Made by a program: the position numbers and the translations under genes
Assembly (NCBI RefSeq): GCF_042477335.2
Contig: NC_091247.1
Location: 6,346,501-6,410,500, forward strand
Length of the DNA stretch: 64,000 nt
Source of the DNA: Ovis canadensis
Taxonomy: Eukaryota > Chordata > Mammalia > Artiodactyla > Bovidae
Reading direction: 5' to 3'
Shown: positions 44,190 through 55,884 of the stretch, piece by piece
Layout of the letters: each line of letters starts with the position of its first letter
Numbering within the stretch: position 1 is the stretch's first letter
Notes under the pieces: generated by a model
What the model saw: the letters and a program-made list of their open reading frames with translations, nothing else
Database searches by the model: none
Told to the model about the DNA's origin: nothing

Positions 44190-45120
44190 CGGTTTCGTGG
44201 AAAACAGCTGCTCACTACATGCTGTGCAGCCTGGTTCCTAACAAGCCACTGACCAGTACCAGTCCATGGCCTAGGGACTGGGGGCCCTGGAACTAGAGAA
44301 CGAGGTGACGAGTCCTAAAAATGTGCACGCCCTCTGATCCACACATTTGGTGCTTAAGAATGTATGGTTCAGAAATAAATGCGAGGCTTATGACAGTATC
44401 ATCTGTAACAGCAAAATTAAACAGGAGAGAACAAACAGTGTCCAAGAGAGAGGGACGGGTCGGATCAATAAAGACAGAACCACGCGATAAAAGAATATGC
44501 AACCGTTAAGAACGGAGGGAGCAGGGGCCAGCAAGCACCCGACAAGACGCTCGACAGAGTCAGTCATCAGGGAAAAGCGAGCCCAAAGCACAAGCAGGAA
44601 CTGCCCTGGTGGTCCAGTGGCTAAGACTTCGTGCTTCCGATGCAGGAGGCCACAGGTTTGATCCCTGATCAGAGAACTAAGATCCCCACGCCTTGAGGCG
44701 AGGAAAAAACAAAAAGAGAGAGAGAGAAAGAAAGAAAGAAACATCACTTCACAAATACTAGGATAAAGCCTAAAACCAACAAGCATTGGTGAGGGTGCGG
44801 AAAAATTGGAACCCTTGATCATAGCTGGCAGGAACATAAAATGATGCAGATACTGTGGAAAAGTTTGGCAGTCCCCCCCATACCCCAAAATAAACTCATC
44901 AAATGCATTTAAATCCCTAAACTCACAATTACACATATTGTTTTTATAAAGCATCACTGGTCCCTTCTAAAGGATGTGGGAAATCCAACTTGTTTTGAAA
45001 ACTGATGAAGAATCAAGTATCCATCCTGCCCTCCCTGTGAACACTACACCCTGGGGATAACCCACGAGTGGCTGAGGGAACGTCTCCCTTTATAAAAGCG
45101 ACGCACCCAGCCATGAAGGA
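44190..45120 (+). mobile_element. Old L1 3' fragments around a CHR-2 SINE
   Basis: 44,300-44,530 and 44,760-45,000 carry L1 3' words (tatgcaaccgttaagaac; ggtgagggtgcggaaaaatt; gcaggaacataaaatgatg), separated by the SINE at 44,600. 44,190-44,290 (accagtaccagtccatggcc) is another familiar but unassigned old repeat. Confidence 0.6.
44600..44755 (+). mobile_element. CHR-2-type SINE with (AG)n/(GAAA)n tail
   Basis: Head aactgccctggtggtccag, then ttgaggcgaggaaaaaac and a purine repeat tail. Confidence 0.88.
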
Positions 45121-45454
45121 AAGACAAGCGTAGGACATCACCGTTTTGCACGGCCTGATGAATGGATGGGGATGGCAGTGAGCAAGAGCCGCTGATGTCA
45201 CCGCCATCACGTGTGCCTGCCGGACACACACAACCCCAGCCACGAGACGCTCTCCCCAAAAGTGGACCAAATCCAGTGGCAAGGTCAACTGCCATTTCCA
45301 GGAAGAACAGGAAACAGGAGTCTGTAAACAGCACACCGGGGCACCGTTAGTAAATCCCAGACTGTGGGGAACCCTACAGAATGCGCTTCTCAACAAACAG
45401 TGAGATGGAAAGGGACAGGGGAAAACTCAGAGATGAAAATAAACTTAAGAGGGG

Positions 45455-45665
45455 ACTTCCCTGGTGGTCCAGTGGTTAAGACTTTGCCTTCCAATGCAGG
45501 GGGTGCAGGTTCGATCCCTGGTCAGGAAGCTAAGATCCCACATGCCTCTCAGCAAAAAAAAAAAAAACACTAAAAACAAAACCCATGAAACAGAAGCGAT
45601 ATGGTAACAAATTCAATAAAGAATTTTAAAATGGTCCACATAAAAAAATCTTTAATAAAAAAGAT
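45455..45665 (+). mobile_element. CHR-2-type SINE, long-tailed
   Basis: Head ggacttccctggtggtccag. After an A-run the long-form tail words appear (ttttaaaatggtccacata), the same tail seen antisense at 11.65 kb. Confidence 0.87.
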
Positions 45666-45984
45666 AAATAAAAGAGCCCTACCAACCAATTGCCATCTGT
45701 GGCTTTTATTCCAATTCTGATTCCAATAATCAAAGTAAGAAAAAAACTGTGAAATAACGGGAAACTGAAATTTAAATGCTGATGGGAGCGTATTAAGGAA
45801 TTACTTTTTTCTTGGTATTATGGATTTTTTAAAAAAATCATTATATTTTAGAAATACACTTTGAAATATTTATGCGTGAAATGATATGATGTCTTGAATT
45901 TTCTTCAAAACAACCCAGCTTGAGTGGTATGTGGGGGAAGGAATAGATGGTCAAGATCGCTATTAATCGGTGATTCTAAAGCTG

Positions 45985-46275
45985 GGATCAGTCCTGGGTG
46001 TTCATTGGAGGGACTGAAGCTGAAGCTGAAACTCCAATACTTTGGCCACTTGATGAGAAAAGCTGACTCATTTGAAAAGACCCTGATGCTGGGAAAGATT
46101 GAGGGCAGGAGGAGAAGGGGATGACAGAGGATGAGATAGCTGGATGGCATCCCTGACTCGATGGACATGCTTTTGGGTGGACTCTGGGAGTTGGTGATGG
46201 ACAGGGGGGCCTGGTGTGCTGCAGTTCATGGGGTCATAAAGAGTCAGACACTACTGAGCGACTGAACTGACTAAT
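45985..46275 (+). mobile_element. BovB 3' end
   Basis: Sense copy from gggatcagtcctgggtgttc to actgagcgactgaactgac. Confidence 0.92.
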
Positions 46276-46319
46276 AGGTACATGGAGTTACATATTCTCC
46301 ACTATTGCCTGAGAATGTT

Positions 46320-46700
46320 TCCATAATTAAAATGGTTTTAATCCATCCTCAAATTTCCAACAACCTAAGTGTCCCATACCACAACACTGGTTAAAGTATG
46401 GTCCAGCCATAAATGGAATACTATGCAACTATTAAAAAGGATGATCTCGAGCAAGATTTAGTGATGCAGAAAATATGCATGATCTCAGTTTCTGAATAAT
46501 TCAATGAATTATATAACAGTAATTTATCTAAGAATTATGATACCTCAGGAATCTCAGAAGGCAAATAAATCACAAAAACGACAGAACACAAGTTGGATGT
46601 AATTACAATCAGACAGGATCTGGGAAAGCCTGAGAAAAAATGGGAAGGGCAGTTTTCGGGAAGAGCTTTAGAAAAGTGAATCTTGTCACCCTGAAAAGCT
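46320..46700 (+). mobile_element. Old L1 3' remnant
   Basis: Words aacaacctaagtgtccc, gtatggtccagccataaatg and aatactatgcaactatt are typical. A further 700 bp of A/T-rich unique-looking sequence follows to 47,405. Confidence 0.6.
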
Positions 46701-47409
46701 TGTCACGGAAATAAAATTACACCATCTTGGCCGACGCGTGAGGGTAAGATATATGGCTACATAAATTGTGTTAAGGAAAGCCAGTGCAGACACAAAGAAT
46801 GTGAAGCCAAGCTGAATAAAACATGTTACAAACCTCTTAGTGTTGAGTTTCCAAAAGAGAAAAATAAGTGTTTCCTACAAGTTGTTCTTTGAAAACACAA
46901 AACAAAAAGAGAAAAATAGCCAACAGCATATGGTTATGAACTCATTGCTGTTGAGGAAATGTGTGTACATATATATTCATAGAAAACTGTGAGGCAAAAA
47001 CAAATAAGGTAATTCGAAAATAATCACACGCCTTAGAGAAATGAACTACACTGTACAACTTTTCCTCGGCGGGGAGTACATCAACACCATGTTTGCACCG
47101 CTTTCCCATGGCCTGGAGGAAATGAAGCAGTCGTTAGGCGACAATTGCCAAGGAGGCCGCTGGTGGTAATTCACAAAAAGGGGACCGTGGAAATTAGACA
47201 ACAGATCAGGATGTGCTCCAGGACCCAGAGCTGCATACTGAGCATACTAAGATTACAGAAATATCTGTCACAGTGCCTTTACAAATTGGTTTGATTATTA
47301 TGTTCCTATGTGACCTAGTTACTGAGCATTGAGTTTCTGTAAGTGTGCAATTCTTTCTGAATCATTCTAGACACAGAATGTTCACGGTGGTTATTTCTGG
47401 GCTATATGT

Positions 47410-47628
47410 GTGTGTGTTCGGTCACTCAGTCGTGTCCAACTCTTTGCGACCCTTTGGACTGTGGCCCGCCAGGCTCGGCTATCCATGGGATTTTTCAGGC
47501 AAGAATACTGGAGTGGGCTGCCATTTCCTTCTCCAGGGGAATCTTCCCGACCCAGGGGTCAAACCTGCAAGTCCTATGTCTTCTGCATTTCAGGTGGAGC
47601 CCCCACCCACTGAGCCATCGGGGTTATA
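47410..47628 (-). mobile_element. Bov-tA SINE
   Basis: Antisense copy ending ccactgagccatcgggg, moderately diverged. Confidence 0.9.
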
Positions 47629-47776
47629 TATGAAGGGTTTTGTTTTTATTAATAATAATTGTTAATGGAGGTTTTCTTTTTAAATATATTCCCTTCAGTG
47701 AAAAAGGATTTAACAAGCAAAATAACATTAGAAGCTTCAAAACAGGCCTCCTAAACAAAATATCAGCAAATCAAAT

Positions 47777-47813
47777 CTGATGATACATGATACATTAAAG
47801 TATGTATCATCAG
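47777..47813. repeat. 12-bp perfect inverted repeat
   Basis: CTGATGATACAT (47777-47788) pairs with ATGTATCATCAG (47802-47813) across 13 nt, next to the Bov-A2 junction in the L1 copy. Probably an insertion-junction artefact. Confidence 0.8.
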
Positions 47814-47814
47814 A

Positions 47815-48066
47815 AGCTAAGTCGCTTCAGTCGTGTCCAACTCTGTGCGACCCCATAGATGGCAGCCCGCCAGGCTCCCCCGTCCCTGGGATTCTCCAGG
47901 CAAGAACACTGGAGTGGGTTGCCATTTCCTTCTCCAATGCATGAAAGTGAAAAGTGAAAGGGAAGTCACTCAGTTGTGTCTGACTCTTTGTGACTGCATG
48001 GACCGCAGCCTACCAGGCTCCTCTGTCCATGGAATTTTCCAGTCAAGAGTACTGGAGTGGGGTGCC
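47815..48066 (-). mobile_element. Bov-A2 dimeric SINE
   Basis: Antisense dimer with the (CTG)n start missing; ends at tactggagtggggtgcc. Confidence 0.92.
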
Positions 48067-48745
48067 AAAACTGATTGGTGTAAGTCAGAAGGGCCATCAT
48101 CACAAAATCCACAAGCAATAAGTGCTGGAGAGGGCATGGAGAGAAGGGAACCCTCCTACACTGTTGGTGAGAAAGTAAATTGGTGCAGCTGCGATGGAGG
48201 ACAGTATGGAGGTTCCTTAAAAAACTAAAAGTAGAGCTGCCGTATGATCCTACAATCCCACTCCTGGGCATATATCCAGAGAAAAACATGGTTCAGAGGG
48301 ATACGTGCACGCCGGTGTTCGCTGCAGCACCGTTTACGACGCCCACTGACAAATGAATGGATAAAGACGATGTGGTCCCTACACACAATGGAACTGACTC
48401 AGCCATCAAAAAGAGTGAAATAACGCCATTTGCAGCCACATGGATGAACCTAGAGACTGACTGGGTGAAGAAAGTCAGCAGAGAAAGACAAATCATGTGG
48501 CATCACTTATATGTAAAACTGAAAAAAAAAATTATACAAATGAATTTATTTACAAAACAGAAACAGACTCAGAGACTTAAGAGAATGAGCTTTTGGTTAC
48601 CTGGGGGTACGGCTGGAAGGGAGGGACAGTTCGGGAGTTTGGGGTTGACGTGCACACATTGCTATATTTAAAACAGGTAACCAAAAAGACCTACTGTATA
48701 GCACAGGGAACTCTGCTCAATATTATATAGCAACCTAAGCGGGAA
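48067..48745 (+). mobile_element. Ruminant L1 3' end
   Basis: Continuous from ctacactgttggtgagaaag to ctactgtatagcacagggaa and the tail. A 104-codon frame is a remnant of the ORF2 end and 3' UTR. Confidence 0.87.
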
Positions 48746-49456
48746 AAGAATTTGAAAAAGAACAGAAAAAAACACAAAAACATAGAATATCTAAAAAACA
48801 TAGAATATTTAAATGGGCAGGACTCCATGGATGAGCCATACAATATATTCACACACACACAAATCACCTGGTGTAATTAATCATCTTAACAACAAAGAAA
48901 GAGAGAAAAGTCATATAAGAATATTGATAAATGCAGAAAATTTTGATAAAATTCAACACCACTAATGATTAAAAAAAAAAAAAACAAATAACTCCTAGAA
49001 AACTAGAAAAGAAGAAAACTTCCTAAATCTGACCAAATCTATCTAACAACCTAACTAATAACAAATAAACTAACTAATGGGAAACTGTTGAAAGCTTTCG
49101 CCCAAGAGTTAGACCTTCATCACTCCTATGTGACTGGAGGGCCCAACCAGCAAGGAAGCAGGAGAAAGGAACAAAGGCAGAGAGATGGGAAAAGAAGGAA
49201 GAGAATGTAGACAATCCAAAAGAATCTAAGGCAGAATCTAAGAGTTCATAAATGAAGTTAGCGGGACCATGGTTATAGGATCAGTTTTAAAAAATCACCT
49301 GAATTCCTATAAACCAGAAACAAATGGAAAATACAATTAAAATTACTACTTAAAACACCATCCAAAACATCAGATACCTAGGGCTAAATCTATTAAAAGA
49401 TGTCAAAGACCCTTTAGCTAAAAATAGCAAAATGTTACCAAGACAAAAATTCAAAG

Positions 49457-49592
49457 GATGGCATCACCAACTCAATGGACATGAGTCTGAGTAAACTCCT
49501 GAAGTTGGTGATGGACAGGGAGGCCTAGCGTGCTGCAGTCCATGGGGCCACAAAGAGTTGGACATGACTGAGTGACTGAACTGAACTGCACT
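49457..49592 (+). mobile_element. BovB 3' end, short
   Basis: Sense 136-bp terminus inserted in L1 (aaggatggcatcaccaactc ... gactgaactgaactgcac). Confidence 0.9.
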
Positions 49593-49691
49593 GGAACAGA
49601 GAGATATACCATCTTCATGGACTAGAACACCCATCATTATAAAGTTGCCAATTTTCCCCCAAGTTAAACAATAGATTCATCTCTTGTATGC

Positions 49692-49905
49692 ATGCTAAGT
49701 CACTTCAGTCACGTGCAACTCTTTGCGACCCTATAGATGTAGCCCAGCAGGCTCCTCTGTCCCTGGGATTCTCCAGACAAGAATATTGGAGTGGGTTGCC
49801 ATGCCCTCCTCCAGGGGATCTTCCTAACCCAGGGATTGAACCCAAGTCTCTTACATCTCCTGCACTGGCAGGCAGGTTCTTTACCACCAGCACCACCTAG
49901 GAAGC
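49692..49905 (-). mobile_element. Bov-tA SINE
   Basis: Antisense copy; a (GT)n run at 49,940-49,960 lies just downstream in the L1 context. Confidence 0.92.
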
Positions 49906-50014
49906 CGAGATTCAACTCAATCCCAATCAAAATCCAAGTATGTGTGTGTGTGTGTGCACACACAGGCATTTATAAGTTGATTCTAAAACGTATATAGAAA
50001 TACAAATAGCTTAA

Positions 50015-50318
50015 AGTAGTGAAGGCATCGGAGAAGGCAATGGCACCCCACTCCAGTACTCTTGACTGGAAAATCCCATGGACAGAGGAGCCTGGTAGGC
50101 TGCGGTCCATGGGGTCGCGAAGAGTTGGACACAACTGAGTGACTTCCCTTTCACTTTTCACTTTCATGCATTGGAGAAGGAAATGGCAACCCACTCCAGT
50201 GTTCTTGCCTGGAGAATCCCAGGGACGGGGGAGCCTGGTGGGCTGCCGTCTATGGGGTCACACAGAGTCGGACACGACTGAAGCGACTTAGCAGTAGCAG
50301 TAGCAGTGAAGGCATTCT
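50015..50318 (+). mobile_element. Bov-A2 dimeric SINE with target duplication
   Basis: Complete dimer with a (CAG/TAG)n tail, flanked by AGTGAAGGCAT at about 50,018-50,028 and 50,305-50,315. Low divergence implies a recent insertion. Confidence 0.93.
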
Positions 50319-50830
50319 TGAGGAAGAAGCAATGGGATCTTGCTTCTCAAGATCAGGTTATAAAAAGACTATGCTTTCACCTTGGGTTCTCTGCCTCCCA
50401 GAAATCTCACCCTCAGGGAAGCCGGTCACCATGCTGTTAGGCAGCCTTGTGCAAAGGGGCACATGGTGAGGCTGCCACGCCAAATGAGTGAGCTTAGAAG
50501 TGGGACACCCCCAACCACACCTTCAGATGAGACCACAGCCCTGGCCAACAGGGAGTGATCACCCTGGTTTACCTAACACAGAGGGGTTTCCCAGGAGGAC
50601 TTTCAGTGCTAAATCCAGGATACTCTTGGGCCAGCTGAGATGGTTTATCATCCTCCTGACAGCTCAGCTGCATCCTCATGACACACTTTGAGCCAAAGGC
50701 ACCAAAAAAAGCTGTATCCAAATTCCTGATATTTATTCTTTCCGGCTGCTGTTTTGCAAGATCTCAGTGTGCAGCAACAGACGACTCAGACAGCACTGCG
50801 CATAAGGTGATGGTAAAATTGAGTGTGCAC
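50319..50830. other. Unique intronic sequence
   Basis: NCS1 intron 7; no repeat or exon recognised. Confidence 0.5.
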
Positions 50831-50833
50831 ACA

Positions 50834-51168
50834 TGAATTTCCCGGCTGGCTCAGCTGCTAAAGAACCTGCCTGCAATGCAGGAGACGATGGTTCGATTTC
50901 TGGGTCAGGAAGATCCCCTGGAGAAGGCATAAGCTACCCACTCCAGTATTCTTGGGCTTCCCTGCTCAGACGGTAAAGAAGCCGCCTGCGATGTGGGAGA
51001 CCTGGGTTCGATCCGTAGGTTGGGAAGATCCCGTGGAGAAGGGAACGGCAACCCACTCCAGTACTCTTGCCTGGACAATTCCATGGACAGGAGGAGCCTG
51101 GCAGGCCCAGTCCATAGGATCACAAGGAGTCTGACACGACTGAGCGATTTTCACTTTCACTTTCACAT
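50834..51168 (+). mobile_element. Tandem Bov-tA (Bov-tA2/3-like)
   Basis: A partial Bov-tA (50,834-50,953) runs directly into a second complete unit (gggcttccctgctcagacgg onward), the same composite arrangement as at 14.5 kb. Confidence 0.9.
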
Positions 51169-51171
51169 ATG

Positions 51172-51420
51172 CCAATGTGCCCAACTTCAGCGCTCGTCAG
51201 AGACATGCAGATAAAGATTACAACAAGCTATCACTACAGGCTCACCAAAACAGCTGAAATTTAAGAAGCTGGAAAACTGTCTGGTATTATCAACTAAAGC
51301 TAAATATATACACACATTCTATGTTCCAGCAATTCAACTCTTGGGTCTGTACCAACAGACTGCCTCATCCAGGAGACGCATACAAGATGCTAACAGCTGG
51401 ACAAGACCATGGGGGTCAGT
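51172..51420 (+). mobile_element. Old L1 3' remnant
   Basis: Words caacaagctatcactac and gttccagcaattcaactctt in L1 order. Confidence 0.55.
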
Positions 51421-51880
51421 TCTCTGCCAGCAACAGAAACTTCTGTAGGCTATCATCCTACACTAAGGGAAACAAACCAAAAGCTTATGGGATAAAAATA
51501 AGAAACCACATTTGAGCTATTGATCAAGAGTCAGAAGCTGAGGTCTTCAGCCACCCTGACCGAGAAGGGATGAGAAACTTCTATTCTCTTAGGCCCCTGG
51601 CCCTGACTGAGAACTGGGACGTTCTTTCAAAGTGTTTTCAACCCAGGGAAACTTCTATTCAAGTCTCTGGCTGAATCTAGGTTTATAAAAACGACAAAAA
51701 CAGAGGAGCCCTGGTTGACCTGAAGGCTGTGCCTCCTGGGCCTCCCCCTACTAGCTGTGTTTCACCTGGTCAGACCCCAAGCGCCCCTGGTAAACCCAGG
51801 CACTTATCTGCCAAACCCAGATGTCCTCTGGCTGGGTGTGCCCCCTTGCCCCCACCCCACCCCCCAGGCCCCCTCCACTC

Positions 51881-51901
51881 ACCCCAGCTCTGGGCCTTGG
51901 A
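51881..51901 (-). other. NCS1: NCS1 exon 7 3' UTR stub and splice donor
   Basis: On the minus strand, 19 untranslated bases follow the TAG and then GG|GTGAGT appears, a near-consensus donor with GT at 51882-51881. This implies that the 3' UTR is spliced to a separate downstream exon. The stop lies closer than about 50 nt to the junction, so the message should not be marked for nonsense-mediated decay. This rests on the sequence match and on my recollection that mammalian NCS1 has eight exons. Confidence 0.65.
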
Positions 51902-52000
51902 CTATACCAGCCCATCATAGAGGGACAGTGCCTGCACGATGGACGGGTCTGCCTTGGATCCTTCCTGGAACTCCTGCAGCGTCAGCTTCCCATCGGCGTT
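51902..52000 (-). CDS. NCS1: NCS1 coding exon 7 (residues 159-190 and stop)
   Basis: This is the last coding exon. It begins AAC after a CTGCTTACAG acceptor and ends with a TAG stop at 51902-51904. It completes EF-hand 4 (D157-E168, DK then [10 protein letters not shown]) and encodes the C-terminal tail ending SLYDGLV, which in NCS1 folds over the target-binding groove. The 33 codons bring the total to the family length of 190 residues. The exon continues beyond the stop as 3' UTR to a probable donor at 51882-51881. Confidence 0.97.
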   Translation of the reverse strand, partial: NADGKLTLQEFQEGSKADPSIVQALSLYDGLV

Positions 52001-53334
52001 CTGTAAGCAGAGAGGCGGGTAGAGGAGAGGGGGTGGCCAGCCTCCTAGTACAGGGGCCTCTGGCCCGGACCCTGAACACGCCCTCCCCAAGCCCAGCCCA
52101 GGGCTGGTCCCCAGAGTGCTTCCAAAGTTAGGTCAGGTGGGAGGCAACACCACTCATTAGGTGGGAGGAGCCGGGCACAGACAGACCCGGGCACTTCCTG
52201 GCTGGCTCACCTCGGGTGGGTGACCCACCTCTCGGGGCTCCTGTTTCTGCGTCTGGGGAGTGGAGAGAACTGCCCAGCTTCTTCAGGGCACTGGGTGAGC
52301 CACCCTTCAGCTCAAGCTGTTGTAAAGCGCTTGGCCAACTGGCAGTGCACCTTAGGGCCATAGTTATCATCCTCGCTGCTGTTTGTCCCCACAAAGGGTG
52401 TTAATCCCACAAGGCTGAGGGCCTGATGCCTGTCTCTGGGGTCACCTTTGGAAGGGTGTTTAAGCCGTTCCTGGAGCAGCATACACCGGACCCCAGAGAT
52501 CGGCAAGGAGGCTGGGTGGAACCCACACAAGAGGGCTTTGGTGGATCTCTTGTGGGAGGAAATGATTCGGGCCAGAATCCCTTCCTCTGGAGCATCTTTC
52601 AAGGAAACACGTGAGAGCAAAACAAAAAGGCCTTGGAGGCTACCCACCCCCACCTCCACCCCCACCACCACGTCCCGCACCCGGAGAGGGACGGTGTGAT
52701 GAGGGTTCCACAGACTCAGCAGGCAGACCTCGAGGGGTGCCCACTGCGGGTCCCACACACGCTACACGGGTGCTTAGTCTAAGAAGAGGGGCTGGTCTTA
52801 TCACCATTTCACTGGTGAGGATGCTAAAGGCCAGTCACCGGCCCAGGGTTCCCTGGCTGCTAACTGGGGAAGCCAGGTTTGCACCCAACCTGACCCCAGT
52901 GTGCGCTTTGCTTCCCAAAATAAGGGAGGTCTGATTGGGGGCAGAGGAGGGGGATTTAACACCTTGCTATTCAACCTTGCTGTTGAATAGCACTGAAACT
53001 CTGCAAGAAACTAGGATTCTCACCCCACACTCTGTGGCCCCGTCTTTTGATTGTCCCCAGGAGCCCAGCGCCGACTGAGCCTCCGTGTCTGAGCCTCTCT
53101 GACATGAGCTGATCTCACTTTTTTAATTAAGGAAGTCAGGCCTCAGGCTCAAAGCTTTCAGGACAAGCACCTGCACCCAACCAGGATGTAATAAGTCCAA
53201 GGTCACTCTCATTCGTATTCTTTTTTGAAGGTAAGCAATACTGGGTTTCTGTACCACCCTGCCATCCAATTACAATTTAAAAACAATGCTATTTCCACTT
53301 TTAAGACTTTGGTATAAAGAAGGGTTTCTTATAT

Positions 53335-53699
53335 GATATTGTTTATATGCAGAAGCTTTAAAAATTGATACAGATGAACTTATTTACGAAACAGAAACAG
53401 ACTCACAGACTTAGAGAAGGAATTTATGGTTACCAGCAGGGGAAGGGTCGGGGGAGCGATAGATTGGGAGTTTGGAATTAACACATATACACTGCTGGAT
53501 TTAAAATGGAAAACCAACAAGGACCTGCTGTATAGCTCAGGGGACTCTGCTCAATGTCATGTGGCAGCCTGGGTGGGAGGGGAGTTTGGGGGAATCTGGA
53601 CATGTTATCTGTATGGCTGAGTCCCTTTGCTGTCTACCTGAAACCATCACAACACTGTTTGTCAATTGGCTATACCCCAACCCAGAATAAAAAGTTAAA
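53335..53699 (+). mobile_element. Ruminant L1 3' end, first of a pair
   Basis: From ttatatgatattgtttatatg to aacactgtttgtcaattgg and an A-rich tail; antisense to NCS1. Confidence 0.85.
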
Positions 53700-53704
53700 A
53701 AAAA

Positions 53705-53908
53705 ATGATAAGAATGAACTTATTTACAAAACAGACTCACAGACTGAGAGAATGAATTTATTCCCCTGGTTACCAGCGGGGGTGGGGGGTTAGGGGGAGA
53801 GCTAGACTGGGAGTTTGAGATTGCCAAGGACATGCTGCTATATTTAAAATAGATAACCAACAAGGGCCCACTGTAAAAAATAATAATAAAAATAACAAAC
53901 TCATTTTA
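53705..53908 (+). mobile_element. Ruminant L1 3' end, second copy
   Basis: Starts at gaatgaacttatttacaaaac, right after the tail of the first copy, and repeats its 3' UTR in part (aaatagataaccaacaaggg), ending in (AAT)n. Either tandem insertion or duplication. Confidence 0.8.
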
Positions 53909-54560
53909 AAAAGAAGAGTTTCTTAAACTGGGGTCTGTGGACAGAATTCAGCAGGTCTGTGAACTAAAATGGGAAAAAATGAGGTCGTCCTTTTTGCTAA
54001 CTTCTACCTGAAATTGAGCCCTTCCTTCCATCATGAATCTAGGTGATGATACCCCATGGGACCGGAAGTACCTGTGACTTTGTCAACCGTGGGGATCTCG
54101 GCATTTTCATGACACATCACGGCTGCTATAGGACCACCAGTACATATCGCCCCACTTGGTATTACAGGATGCTTAAACCCACCTCTATATCTTATTACCC
54201 AATGGATTCATAAAGAAGCTCACATCACAAATTCTTTTTCAAAAAAGGTCTTGCCAGCTGTATTCCAAATAGCTCCCTTCTTAACTCTGTGGATTTTATC
54301 TAATGCACTTAAAAATCATTATTCTGAGGAGTCCACAGCCAACTTGTCCAGAATGCCAACATCTCTGGTCCATGGCAAAAAATTTATAAGGTTGAGAATC
54401 TTAGTGGATCAAAGAGAAAGAGCTGGACAAATTTATTTAAAACCCTTGCTGTTCAAAGGAGATGGCTGCCAGCCAGACCAGTGGACATCACAGCAGTCAT
54501 GATGCCTACCTGGAGTCGGGCCCCTAGGTGGCCAGTGGAGCCTATGCAAGGGGGTCTCAC

Positions 54561-54638
54561 CTTGTCCATCATAGCGAAGATCCGGTCCACCCTCTTCTCC
54601 GGGGTATTCTCCTCCTCAGGGAGCTCCACAGTGTTTCC
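54561..54638 (-). CDS. NCS1: NCS1 coding exon 6 (residues 133-158)
   Basis: This is a symmetric 78-nt exon (26 codons, phase 0 at both ends) with a CCCTGGCAG acceptor and a GTGAGA donor. It encodes [26 protein letters not shown]. The acidic loop between EF-hands 3 and 4 and the helix entering EF-hand 4 lie here. The first two residues of the EF-hand 4 calcium loop (DK) end the exon. Because it is symmetric, skipping it would keep the frame but remove part of EF-hand 4. I see no sequence sign that skipping happens. Confidence 0.97.
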
Positions 54639-54725
54639 CTGCCAGGGACAGATGAGGTACGGACTGGCCCCTGCCACACCTGACTTGGGGCCCTTTGCTC
54701 AAAAATACGCCCTCTCCCCCACCCC

Positions 54726-54842
54726 AGGACCTCCCACATGGTGCAGTGGTTAAGACCCTACACTTCCAATGCAGAGGGTGAGGGTTCGATCCCTAGTCAG
54801 GGAACTAAGATCCCACATGACCTGGGGCACAGCCAAAAAAAA
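54726..54842 (+). mobile_element. CHR-2-type SINE in NCS1 intron 5
   Basis: Head ggacctcccacatggtgcag, ending gcacagccaaaaaaaaaac. It lies within about 90 bp of the exon 6 acceptor, antisense to the gene, between the acceptor and exon 5. Confidence 0.9.
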
Positions 54843-55121
54843 AACATGCCCCCCCAGACCGGGGCAGTTCCAGATGAGGCCTGCCTCTCCCTCCCTCCGA
54901 CTCCCTACAATGTCTCCACCATCTGTAATTCTGCTCCAGAGCATCCCATCCACCCCAGCCTCCATCTGCACAGAGCAACCCCGGGCAGTGACCCTCCTCT
55001 GGCCATCTCTTACCCCTGGCAGGAGAGCTGCCCCAGGGGGTGCTTCCTCTGGGCCAGGCCCAGCCACTAAATGTCATGTCCCTACGGCCACCCCCGACCC
55101 CATAAGACCCAAGTTTCTCAC

Positions 55122-55210
55122 CACCATCTGGTAAATGGCGTCCACAATGTCCAGCATCTCGTTCCTGGTGATGTAGCCGTCGTTGTCCAAGTCGTAGAGC
55201 TTGAAGGCCC
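55122..55210 (-). CDS. NCS1: NCS1 coding exon 5 (residues 103-132)
   Basis: The exon is 89 nt: the GG that completes Trp103 plus 29 codons, from AFKLYDLD to YQMV. It is preceded by a TTGCAG acceptor and followed by GTGAGA. It carries the whole EF-hand 3 loop, [12 protein letters not shown] (about residues 109-120), with Asp, Asn, Asp, Tyr and Glu in the coordinating positions, so the site looks intact. Intron 4, upstream on the minus strand, is 3.4 kb and holds a large antisense BovB copy and a Bov-tA element. A further Bov-tA lies about 120 bp upstream of this exon. Confidence 0.97.
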
Positions 55211-55318
55211 CTGCAATCAGCCAGCCAGGACGGAATCACCCCTGGCCCGGGGCAGGGGAGCCGTCCCACCCTGCATCTCAGTATGCAGTCCGGCCACGAG
55301 CCCCATCACTCATCCAGT

Positions 55319-55549
55319 CAATGAATATCTGTTGTTGTCTATTCGCTCAGCCGTCTCTGACTCTGTGCGACCCCACGGACTGTAGGCCACCAGGCTCCTC
55401 CGCCCATGCGATTTCCCAGACAAGAATACTGGAGTGGGTTGCCATTTCCTACTCCAGGGGCTCTTCCCCACCCGGGGATCAATCTCACATCTCCTGCATT
55501 AGCAGGTGAATGCTTTACCGCTGAGCCACCTGGGAAGCCCAATGAATAT
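55319..55549 (-). mobile_element. Bov-tA SINE with target duplication, intron 4
   Basis: Sense to NCS1. Perfect direct repeats CAATGAATAT (55319-55328 and 55540-55549) bracket a complete element. Confidence 0.94.
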
Positions 55550-55884
55550 TTACATCAACACAGATGGGAGGAGACAGACAGACACACACTCATAAAAGGG
55601 ACACAGGTACCATTTCAACTAGAAGTCTGCAAGAGCGGAGGCCCCAGCAGGATCTCCCAAGCCACCGCTCTCCCTCCCCACCCACCAGCCTCTGCCTGCT
55701 CTCAGTCACTCCCTCTCCACACTGATGCTGTATCCAGCTAGGGTCACCTTAGAAAATAAAATCACATGCCTGGGAAAGGGGGAGGAGCTTCTGCATAAAT
55801 AAAATCCTCTTTTATTCCTAAAAGAAACCGCTGCATTTTCTTGGTGCCGATGTAAAGCGGTGAAGATGTCTCAGTAAGAAGTGG

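Larger units (their letters stand above)
47690..49680 (+). mobile_element. L1 ORF2 copy with three younger insertions
   Basis: Sense L1 ORF2 RT-region words at 47,740-47,775 (caaaatatcagcaaatcaa) resume at 48,850-49,450 (ataaatgcagaaaattttg, aattcaacacc) and end at about 49,680. Bov-A2, an L1 3' end and a BovB tail are inserted within. Frames are heavily disrupted. Confidence 0.75.
52001..54560 (-). other. NCS1: NCS1 intron 6
   Basis: Bounded by matched splice sites. Contains a MIR at about 52,780-52,905 (cactggtgaggatgctaaag) and the two L1 3' ends listed separately. The remaining sequence is unique. Confidence 0.85.
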
